This document shows positions 1 through 5,477 of a DNA stretch of 16,026 nt, piece after piece. Under the pieces are notes generated by a model that saw only the letters and a list, made by a program, of their open reading frames with translations, did no database searches and was not told the DNA's origin. How positions within the stretch are numbered: position 1 is the first letter of the stretch; the number at the start of each line of letters is the position of its first letter. The translations under genes were made by a program, and so were the position numbers. The DNA is from CAYQTL01 sp964420405 (GTDB lineage: Bacteria > Acidobacteriota > Thermoanaerobaculia > Thermoanaerobaculales > Sulfomarinibacteraceae): positions 1-16,026 of the forward strand of contig CAYQTL010000089.1 in the NCBI GenBank assembly GCA_964420405.1, written 5' to 3'.

Positions 1-3
1 GGC

Positions 4-17
4 GCCGGCGCTACGGG
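4..17 (-). repeat. partial REP-like element at window edge
   Basis: The 14 bases GCCGGCGCTACGGG are identical to the right stem and head of the type-B REP-like elements at 5151-5164 and 5237-5250, including CTAC (GTAG on the minus strand). The three preceding bases are GGC rather than the GAA of the intact copies, and the other half lies off the window or is absent. It is therefore either a truncated copy or a variant with another loop. A chance match is possible in such GC-rich DNA. Confidence 0.4.
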
Positions 18-140
18 ACGCTCGCGGCACGGGACGCTCGCGGCACGGGGCGCTGGGGGCTCGGGGCGCTGGGGGTTCGGGGCGCTGGGGGTTCGAACAA
101 CCGGGGTTCGGACGACCTGGGTCCGGGCAAACGGGGGTTC
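15..140. repeat. 16-bp minisatellite upstream of the MscS gene
   Basis: Five consecutive 16-base units are visible: two identical GGGACGCTCGCGGCAC (15-30, 31-46), then GGGGCGCTGGGGGCTC (47-62) and two GGGGCGCTGGGGGTTC (63-78, 79-94). Three decayed 15-16-base units follow (95-109, 110-124, 125-140), recognisable by GGGGTTC or GGGTCC ends. The rest of 141-211 holds only the start region of the channel gene. I see no gene in 1-211: the minus-strand frame that is open here gives a low-complexity Pro/Ser/Arg sequence. Confidence 0.8.
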
Positions 141-211
141 GCGAGAACGGCGCTGCGAGAGAAGGGCCCGGGAGCGGCGGTCCGCACGGGGCTGTTTGTT
201 AGGATCGGACC

Positions 212-1258
212 ATGGAGTGGATCGCACAGCTGCTGCCCACCGCGGGCACGGTCGTCGCGGTGGTGGCGGCGCTGGTGGTCGCCCACGTCGTGCTGGAGCG
301 GACGAAGCACGTCGGGCGGGGCGGCAGCTTCCGCAACCAGCTCGTGATGCTGACGCTGTCGGCGATCGGCGTGGTGGCGATCGTCCTCGCCCTGCCGATC
401 GGCGACGCCAGGCGCGGCCAGCTGCTGAGCCTGATCGGCATCGTCGTCAGCGCGTCGGTGGCGCTGTCGGCCACGACCTTCCTCGGCAACGCCCTCGCCG
501 GGCTGATGCTGCGCAGCATCGGAAGCTTCCGGATCGGCGACTTCGTGCGCTGCGGCGAGCACTTCGGCCGGGTGTCCGAGCGCGGGCTGCTGCACACCGA
601 GATCCAGACCGAGGACCGCGATCTCACGACGATCCCGAACCTGTACCTCGTGTCGCACCCGGTCACGACGATGCGCTCCTCGGGCACGATCGTCTCGACC
701 GTGGTCTCGCTCGGCTACGACGTCCCCCGCACTCGGATCGAGAGGTGCCTGCTCGAGGCGACCGAGGCCGCCGGTCTCCACGACGGTTTCGTCCACGTCG
801 TGGAGCTCGGCGACTTCTCCGTCTCCTACCGGGCCGCCGGCCTGCTGACCGAGGTGACGAGCCTGGTCAGCGCCCGCTCCCGCCTCCGGGCGGCGGTAAT
901 GGACGGGCTCCACGACGACGGCATCGAGATCGTGTCTCCCAACTTCATGAACCAGCGGGTGCTCGACCCTGACCGCGCATTCATTCCGAAGGCGGTCCGC
1001 CCCGCGACGGAGGCGGAGCCGGCGGTCTCGCCGGAGTCGGTCGTGTTCGACAAGGCCGAGGAAGCCGCCACCCTCGAGGAGCTGCGCGTCCGGCGGGAGA
1101 AGCTGTCCAACGAGACCGCGGAGCTGAAGAAGACGCTCAAGGAGACCGCGGACGAGACGGAACGGGCCGCCGTCGAGAAACGCCTCGAGCGGCTCGCCAC
1201 CCGCGTCGGCGCCCTCGAGCGGGTGATCGCGGCACGCGAGAAGCCGGATCAGGAGTGA
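212..1258 (+). CDS. MscS-family mechanosensitive ion channel with C-terminal coiled coil
   Basis: Likely small-conductance mechanosensitive channel of the inner membrane (348 aa) that opens under membrane tension and releases solutes on hypo-osmotic shock. Three hydrophobic segments are visible (about residues 9-28, 43-61, 71-100). The third runs into the family-typical stretch GNALAGLMLRSIGSFRIGD (92-110), the pore helix entering the beta domain, followed by a TIPN motif (140-143). A mixed alpha/beta C-terminal domain follows (about 160-245). Residues 283-343 are an extra charged, heptad-like helix rich in Glu/Lys/Arg/Leu, absent from minimal MscS and probably a coiled coil. The ATG at 212 has AGGA at 201-204. 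TAGGAT (200-205) could alternatively be a -10 box for a leaderless transcript. The betaine-uptake genes that follow fit an osmotic-stress role. The family is clear; the subtype is not. Confidence 0.9.
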   Translation: MEWIAQLLPTAGTVVAVVAALVVAHVVLERTKHVGRGGSFRNQLVMLTLSAIGVVAIVLALPIGDARRGQLLSLIGIVVSASVALSATTFLGNALAGLMLRSIGSFRIGDFVRCGEHFGRVSERGLLHTEIQTEDRDLTTIPNLYLVSHPVTTMRSSGTIVSTVVSLGYDVPRTRIERCLLEATEAAGLHDGFVHVVELGDFSVSYRAAGLLTEVTSLVSARSRLRAAVMDGLHDDGIEIVSPNFMNQRVLDPDRAFIPKAVRPATEAEPAVSPESVVFDKAEEAATLEELRVRREKLSNETAELKKTLKETADETERAAVEKRLERLATRVGALERVIAAREKPDQE

Positions 1259-1284
1259 GCGAGAGGCCCGGCCGGGCCTCTCGC
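1259..1284. terminator. perfect 26-bp palindrome directly after the MscS stop codon
   Basis: The stem GCGAGAGGCCC (1259-1269) pairs perfectly with GGGCCTCTCGC (1274-1284), leaving a four-base GGCC centre that is itself palindromic. It begins on the first base after the TGA. No T-run follows on either strand, so it is a strong hairpin of terminator or 3'-end-stabilising type rather than a textbook rho-independent terminator. Confidence 0.6.
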
Positions 1285-1393
1285 GGTACCTCGAGGCCGC
1301 TGCCGCTACCGCTGCCCACTGACGCCGGCACTTCCCCGCCCTCCGCGGAGGCTGTCTCAGGAGACCCCCGAGCCCCGGCTCCTCGTCGGGCCC

Positions 1394-1431
1394 GACCCGA
1401 GCCCCGGCATGGGGGGTGGTACCCTCGGGTC
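1394..1431 (+). promoter_or_regulatory. stem-loop in the leader of the betaine transporter gene
   Basis: GACCCGAG (1394-1401) and CTCGGGTC (1424-1431) form a perfect 8-bp inverted repeat around a G-rich 22-base loop, about 70 bases before the transporter start. CCCGAGCCCCGGC also occurs twice nearby (1367-1379, 1396-1408). It may be an operator or an mRNA leader structure. I see no convincing -35/-10 pair in 1285-1503. The inverted repeat is seen; the function is a guess. Confidence 0.25.
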
Positions 1432-1493
1432 CATCGGAGTCGGCCGAAAACCGGTGGCCGGTGCCATCGCGACGGACAGGGTCCAGTCGCGAC

Positions 1494-1500
1494 AGGAGGA
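1494..1500 (+). promoter_or_regulatory. Shine-Dalgarno site that fixes the BCCT start
   Basis: AGGAGGA lies three bases before the ATG at 1504 (about 6 bases from the AGGAGG core). The reading frame is open upstream to 1255, but the upstream peptide is Pro/Arg-rich and unlike the family, so this site selects the ATG at 1504. Confidence 0.75.
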
Positions 1501-1503
1501 ACC

Positions 1504-3264
1504 ATGGACGGCAACGAGAACGAGATCCGACCCGACGCCCCCGACGACGAGCAGGAGAAGTGGCTCCGCTTCGACGTCCATCCCCACGTCTTCCCGATCT
1601 CCGCGATCCTGATCGTCTCGGTGGTGTCCCTGACCATGATCTTCCACGAGCGGATGGGAGAGGTCTTCAACGCCATCCAGTCGGGGATCGCCAGCTACGG
1701 CGGCTGGTTCTTCGTGCTGACGATGAACGTCATCCTGGTGTTCGTGGTCTACCTGCTGTTCAGCCGCTACGGCGACGTGCGGATCGGCGGGATGGACGCC
1801 AAGCCCGAGTTCTCCACCCTGGGCTGGCTGGCGATGCTGTTCAGCGCCGGGATGGGGATCGGGCTGCTGTTCTACGGCGTGGCCGAGCCGATGTTCCACT
1901 ACGTGGCGTCGCCGTTCGCCGAGCCCGCGACCCCCGACGCCGCCCGGGTGGCGATGGACATCACCTTTCTCCACTGGGGGCTGCATCCGTGGGGGATCTA
2001 CTGCATGGTGGGCCTGGCGCTGGCGTTCTTCTCCTTCAACAAGGGGCTGCCGCTGTCGATCCGGTCGGTCTTCCATCCGATCCTGGGCGACCGGATCTAC
2101 GGGCCGATCGGGAGCGCCATCGACATCCTCGCGACCATCGCCACCCTGTTCGGCGTCGCCACCTCCCTCGGCCTCGGCGTGCAGCAGGTCAACGCCGGCC
2201 TCGACCACCTGCTCGGGATCGGCCAGACCCGCATGATCCAGGTCGGGCTGATTGCCGCCATCACCGCGCTCGCCACGTGGTCGGTGGTCAAGGGGCTCGA
2301 CGCCGGCATCCGGCGGCTGTCGGAGATCAACCTCGGCATCGCCGCCTCGCTGCTGCTGTTCGTGATTGTCCTCGGGCCGACGGTGTTCATCCTCGACGCC
2401 TTCATCGAGAACGTCGGCTTCTACATCCAGCAGCTGCCGCGCCTCGCGACCTGGAACGAGACCTACGAGGCCACCTCGTGGCAGGACGGATGGACCGTCT
2501 TCTACTGGGGGTGGTGGATCGCGTGGTCGCCGTTCGTCGGCATGTTCATCGCCCGCGTCTCCTACGGTCGCACCATCAAGCAGTTCATCGGCGGGGTGCT
2601 GCTCGCGCCGACCGCGGTCACGTTCCTCTGGATCACGGCGTTCGGCAACTCCGCGATCAACATCGAGATGTTCGGCACCGGCGACATCGCCCAGGCGGTG
2701 CAGGAGAACATCCCGGTGTCACTCTTCGTCCTGCTGGAGCACTTCCCCCTCGGGGTGGTGACGTCGACCCTCGCCGTGGCGTCGATCATCATGTTCTTCG
2801 TCACCTCGTCGGACTCCGGCTCGATGGTGATCGACATCATCACCGCCGGCGGCAACCCCGATCCGCCGGTCCCGCAGCGGCTGTTCTGGGCGATCCTCGA
2901 GGGGGTCGTGGCGGCTGCCCTGCTGCTCGGCGGCGGGCTGGTGGCGCTGCAGACAGCGGCCATCGCCACCGGCCTGCCGTTCGCCCTCGTGCTGCTGTTC
3001 ATGGCGTTCAGCCTGCTGAAGGGGCTGATGGACTACACCCAGGTGGCGCGCGGCTTCTGGATGCCGCCGTACAAGCACGGCAAGACGCTGCGGACGAGCG
3101 CCCACTCGCCGCAGCCGTCGTCGGCCGGCAGCACCACGCTGTGGATCCGACCGAAGACCATCGAGATGCGGAAGGGAACGAAGAAGGAGCGGAGCGCCGC
3201 TGGCGATCCCGTACCTGGGGGCTCGAGAACGCCCGGCGGCGGCGGGACGGGAGGTGCGACATGA
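1504..3264 (+). CDS. BCCT-family glycine betaine/Na+ symporter
   Basis: Probable secondary transporter (586 aa, inner membrane) importing a trimethylammonium osmolyte with Na+. The BCCT hallmarks are present. GMGIG (116-120) in the first inverted-repeat helix matches the glycine stretch of Corynebacterium BetP; Asp at its last position is associated with choline/H+ transport, so Gly favours betaine/Na+. HWGLHPWGIY (157-166) carries W158, W163 and Y166, spaced exactly like the BetP aromatic box W189/W194/Y197. FYWGWWIAWSPFVG (333-346) gives the second Trp cluster including W338 (BetP W374-like). FVTSSDSGS (432-440) holds Na2-site Thr/Ser equivalents T434/S435. About twelve hydrophobic segments lie between residues 30 and 510. 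The N-terminal tail is short and acidic; the C-terminal 65 residues are basic and Gly-rich and may serve osmosensing, as the BetP tail does. The stop overlaps the next start (ATGA). Specificity is inferred from motifs. Confidence 0.92.
   Translation: MDGNENEIRPDAPDDEQEKWLRFDVHPHVFPISAILIVSVVSLTMIFHERMGEVFNAIQSGIASYGGWFFVLTMNVILVFVVYLLFSRYGDVRIGGMDAKPEFSTLGWLAMLFSAGMGIGLLFYGVAEPMFHYVASPFAEPATPDAARVAMDITFLHWGLHPWGIYCMVGLALAFFSFNKGLPLSIRSVFHPILGDRIYGPIGSAIDILATIATLFGVATSLGLGVQQVNAGLDHLLGIGQTRMIQVGLIAAITALATWSVVKGLDAGIRRLSEINLGIAASLLLFVIVLGPTVFILDAFIENVGFYIQQLPRLATWNETYEATSWQDGWTVFYWGWWIAWSPFVGMFIARVSYGRTIKQFIGGVLLAPTAVTFLWITAFGNSAINIEMFGTGDIAQAVQENIPVSLFVLLEHFPLGVVTSTLAVASIIMFFVTSSDSGSMVIDIITAGGNPDPPVPQRLFWAILEGVVAAALLLGGGLVALQTAAIATGLPFALVLLFMAFSLLKGLMDYTQVARGFWMPPYKHGKTLRTSAHSPQPSSAGSTTLWIRPKTIEMRKGTKKERSAAGDPVPGGSRTPGGGGTGGAT
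3249..3254 (+). promoter_or_regulatory. Shine-Dalgarno site inside the BCCT gene for the binding-protein gene
   Basis: GGGAGG sits six bases before the ATG at 3261, inside the last BCCT codons. With the ATGA overlap it implies translational coupling. It also selects this start, although the frame is open far upstream (from 1416) as an out-of-frame reading of the transporter gene. Confidence 0.7.
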
Positions 3265-4202
3265 GGCGACGAGAGCTGCACCTCGTGGCGTGCGGTCTGC
3301 TGCTGGCGACCGCAGCCTGCGGACCGGGAGGCGGCGCGGACGGCGACGGCCCGCCGGAGCGCGACTACACCGTCCGCCTGTCCTACGTGGAGTGGTCCAC
3401 CGAGGTCGCCAGCACCAACCTCGTCAAGGCGGTGCTGCAGGAGCGGCTCGGGTTCCCGTGCGAGATCATCGCGATGAGCGCCGACGAGATGTGGGCGTCG
3501 GTCGCCACCGGCGAGGTGGACGGGATGGTCTCGGCGTGGCTGCCTTCGACCCACGAGCACTACTGGCGGCGGTACCAGGAGGCGGTGGTGGACCTCGGGC
3601 CGAACCTGACGGGCACGAGGATCGGCCTGGTGGTGCCGGACCTCACCGTCGGCCGCCAGACCGACCCCACCGGCAAGAAGAACCAGCCGTACATCACCGT
3701 CGACAGCATCAGGGAGCTCGACGACGAGGCGGGCCGGTTCGGCAACGCGATCGTCGGCATCGACCCCGAGGCCGGGGTGATGCGCAAGACCCGCGAGGCG
3801 ATGCGGGCGTACGGTCTCGAGGAGGACTTCCAGCTCATCGAGGGCAGCGAGTCCACCATGACCGACGAGCTGACGGAAGCGATCCAGGGCCAGCGCTGGA
3901 TCGTGGTCACCGGGTGGGACCCGCACTGGATGTTCGGACGGTGGGAGCTGCGGTTCCTCGAGGATCCGGAGGGGGTCTACGGCGGACGGGAGGCGATCCA
4001 CACCATCGTCCGGCCCGGCCTGCGGGAGGACGCTCCCGAGGCGTACGCACTCCTCGACCGGTTCGAGTGGACCACCGCGGAGATGAACAACCTGATGTCG
4101 ATGATCCAGCGCGAGGACGGGCTGTACCCGTACCGGCACGCGCTGCGCTGGCTCGAAAATCACCCCGACCGGGTCGCCTCCTGGCTGCCCGACGGGTCCT
4201 GA
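3261..4202 (+). CDS. OpuAC/ProX-type glycine betaine-binding lipoprotein
   Basis: Periplasmic-side substrate-binding protein (313 aa) for glycine betaine or a similar quaternary amine. MRRR, a hydrophobic stretch and LLLATAAC give a lipoprotein signal with Cys20. The -3 Thr is slightly unusual; +2 Gly would allow outer-membrane sorting by the E. coli rule. Family marks are SYVEW (41-45), VSAWLPSTHEHYW (90-102), VGIDPEAGVM (165-174) and VTGWDPHWMFGRWELRFLEDP (216-236). W45, W93 and W219 are the likely cage tryptophans, as in the Bacillus OpuAC class. Length is normal for the family. Such proteins normally feed an ABC importer (OpuAA/OpuAB), but here the only transporter alongside is the BCCT gene, which it overlaps by four bases. 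It could deliver betaine to that carrier, sense betaine, or work with an ABC system encoded elsewhere. The family call is firm; the partner is unknown. Confidence 0.9.
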   Translation: MRRRELHLVACGLLLATAACGPGGGADGDGPPERDYTVRLSYVEWSTEVASTNLVKAVLQERLGFPCEIIAMSADEMWASVATGEVDGMVSAWLPSTHEHYWRRYQEAVVDLGPNLTGTRIGLVVPDLTVGRQTDPTGKKNQPYITVDSIRELDDEAGRFGNAIVGIDPEAGVMRKTREAMRAYGLEEDFQLIEGSESTMTDELTEAIQGQRWIVVTGWDPHWMFGRWELRFLEDPEGVYGGREAIHTIVRPGLREDAPEAYALLDRFEWTTAEMNNLMSMIQREDGLYPYRHALRWLENHPDRVASWLPDGS

Positions 4203-4213
4203 GAGGAGACCGG

Positions 4214-4894
4214 ATGTACCAGGCGATGATCCAGCGGTACGAGGCGGGATGCATGATGCTGATGCGTCGCCGGGGCGGCGGGGTGCTCTTTCTCGGGACG
4301 GCGTTCCTGGTCCATCCCGACGGCTACCTCCTGACGGCGGCACACCTCGTGTCCGACACCGAGGACCTGGTGGCGGTGCCCTACCGGCCGACCGAGGGCT
4401 TTGCACCGCTGACGACCGAGGACGTGGTCCCGATCGGGGTGTCGGTGTCACGGGTCGACGCGACGCGCAACGTCGCCCTGCTGAAGCTCGAGGCGGATCT
4501 CGAGATCGGCGCTCCCGACCACATCATCGGCAACACCGACCACCTCCAGGAGGGGACGTACGTGCTGACGTTCGGGTTCTCCTTCGGCCACCTCCGCGTG
4601 CACAGCGTCAACGTCATGCACGCGATGCTGTCGTTCAAGGCGCTGTCGCTGAACGAGACCAGGCTGCTGATGTTCGACACCCCGATGTACTGGGGCGGGA
4701 TCGGGGGACCGCTGGTCAACACGGATGACGGCCGGGTGGTCGGGGTGCTCCAGGGACGGTTCGATCCGCGGGTGGCGGGCGGCGAGACGGCCGAGCCCGA
4801 CGCGGCCGACGCGTTCGAGTCGTACATCTCCTACGCGGTGGCGATCGAGTACGGCACCGAGCTGATGCGCGCCGAGGGTCTCGAGATCATCTGA
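4214..4894 (+). CDS. trypsin-fold protein with degenerate catalytic triad (probable pseudoprotease)
   Basis: Chymotrypsin/HtrA-like fold protein (226 aa) without a PDZ domain or visible signal peptide, so probably cytoplasmic. GTAFLVHPDGYLLTAAHLV (28-46) contains the catalytic His44. The usual Asp position in the 'DxALLKL' block is Asn86 (RNVALLKL, 85-92), and the usual GNSGGPLV is GGIGGPLV (161-168), putting Ile163 (codon ATC at 4700-4702) where the nucleophilic Ser belongs. No Ser lies close enough to substitute; Asp82 might replace the acid but not the nucleophile. If the base calls hold, the protein cannot be an ordinary serine protease and may act as a binding or scaffold module. The start has GGAG at 4205-4208, next to the preceding stop codon with an 11-base gap, so it is the third gene of the betaine operon. 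A role in osmotic control is inference from position. Confidence 0.85.
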   Translation: MYQAMIQRYEAGCMMLMRRRGGGVLFLGTAFLVHPDGYLLTAAHLVSDTEDLVAVPYRPTEGFAPLTTEDVVPIGVSVSRVDATRNVALLKLEADLEIGAPDHIIGNTDHLQEGTYVLTFGFSFGHLRVHSVNVMHAMLSFKALSLNETRLLMFDTPMYWGGIGGPLVNTDDGRVVGVLQGRFDPRVAGGETAEPDAADAFESYISYAVAIEYGTELMRAEGLEII

Positions 4895-4911
4895 AGGCGC
4901 TGCGTGCGAAC

Positions 4912-5080
4912 GGAGGGCCACCTTCCAGGTGGCAGGCTCCGCAGGTCGATCCGGGCTCCGTAGCGCCACCTTCCAGGTGGCAGGCTTCGCAGGCCGAAGC
5001 AGATGCACGTAGCGCCACCTTCCAGGTGGCAGACTTCGCAGGCCGAGGCAGACGCACGTAGCGCCACCTTCCAGGTGGCA
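4912..5080 (+). repeat. four type-A REP-like hairpins, GTAG head in plus orientation
   Basis: The palindrome GCCACCTTCCAGGTGGC occurs at 4917-4933, 4965-4981, 5014-5030 and 5063-5079, spaced 48, 49 and 49 bases. Copies 2-4 are preceded by GTAGC (4960, 5009 and 5058) and copy 1 by GGAGG (4912). A GTAG or GGAG tetranucleotide followed by a palindrome is the signature of REP elements mobilised by RAYT (REP-associated tyrosine) transposases. Each is followed by a related flank containing CGCAGGCCGA (CGCAGGTCGA in copy 1). The first lies 22 bases past the stop of the betaine operon and could also end or protect its mRNA. No RAYT gene is in the window. Confidence 0.85.
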
Positions 5081-5090
5081 GGCTTCGCAG

Positions 5091-5335
5091 GCCGACACGG
5101 GCTCCCGCAGATCGGAGGCACCAGGCTCGGACGTCGCTTGCCGGCTGGAAGCCGGCGCTACGGGCTGGCGTCGCAGGCCGACACGGGCTCCCGCAGATCG
5201 GAGGCACCAGGCTCGGACGTCGCTTGCCGGCTGGAAGCCGGCGCTACGGGCTGGCGTCGCAGGCCGAGGCGGGCTCGCGCGCATCGGAGGCACCAGGCTC
5301 GGACGTCGTTTGCCGGCTGGAAGCCGGCGCTACGA
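5091..5335 (-). repeat. three type-B REP-like units, 86-bp period, minus orientation
   Basis: Units start at 5091, 5177 and 5263. Each contains the palindrome GCCGGCTGGAAGCCGGC (5140-5156, 5226-5242, 5312-5328) followed by GCTAC, which is GTAGC on the minus strand. Units 1 and 2 are nearly identical over the full 86 bases; unit 3 differs at a few bases and stops after the hairpin. Read on the minus strand they match type A in head and in the TTCCA loop but have different, self-consistent stem bases. TCGCAGGCCGA is shared by both families at the junctions and is a plausible recombination point. Translating this region yields meaningless repeat peptides, not genes. Confidence 0.85.
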
Positions 5336-5368
5336 GCCTGCCGGGAGGCCCCCGGGACGACCGGACGC

Positions 5369-5383
5369 CCTCCGCTTCGGAGG
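5369..5383. other. small perfect hairpin upstream of the sulfatase-like gene
   Basis: CCTCCG (5369-5374) and CGGAGG (5378-5383) form a six-base stem with a CTT loop between the REP cluster and the probable promoter. No T-run follows. It may be a weak terminator insulating the next gene, or chance. Apart from the promoter-like boxes I see nothing else in 5336-5477. Confidence 0.3.
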
Positions 5384-5417
5384 TCGCCGGCGTGACGCCG
5401 CGGCAACCCGCCCCGCG

Positions 5418-5446
5418 TGGTCACCGGGCGCGGGCTCCGCTAGACT
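5418..5446 (+). promoter_or_regulatory. candidate sigma-70 promoter of the sulfatase-like gene
   Basis: TGGTCA (5418-5423) and TAGACT (5441-5446) each match four of six bases of the -35 and -10 consensus, with an ideal 17-base spacer. The -10 box ends 31 bases before the ATG at 5478, leaving room for the Shine-Dalgarno GGGAGGG (5467-5473). TAGACT stands out as AT-rich in this GC-rich stretch. Confidence 0.4.
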
Positions 5447-5477
5447 GCATGCCGCACTGCGGAAGCGGGAGGGAACC

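Noticed and set aside
1..913. 300-codon minus-strand open frame opposite the MscS gene
   Set aside because: Its His/Asp/Arg-rich content is typical of antisense readings of GC-rich genes; the plus strand encodes a recognisable channel.
1416..3260. Open frame running 928 codons from 1416 into the binding-protein gene
   Set aside because: Its first two thirds are an Arg/Pro/Gly-rich out-of-frame reading of the BCCT gene. The lipoprotein signal and Shine-Dalgarno at 3249-3261 mark the true start.
3254..4213. Upstream extension of the trypsin-fold gene to 3254
   Set aside because: The extension is a shadow of the binding-protein gene (Arg/Pro/Gly-rich); the ATG at 4214 has its own Shine-Dalgarno.
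4912..5335. CRISPR array
   Set aside because: The segments between repeats are themselves repeated rather than unique, spacing differs between families (49 and 86), and the GTAG-plus-palindrome structure fits REP elements. No cas gene is present.
4448..5424. Several small open frames translating the repeat region (SAGFQPA-like peptides)
   Set aside because: They exist because the repeat units lack stops. No family, start signal or codon pattern supports them, and their frames differ between copies.
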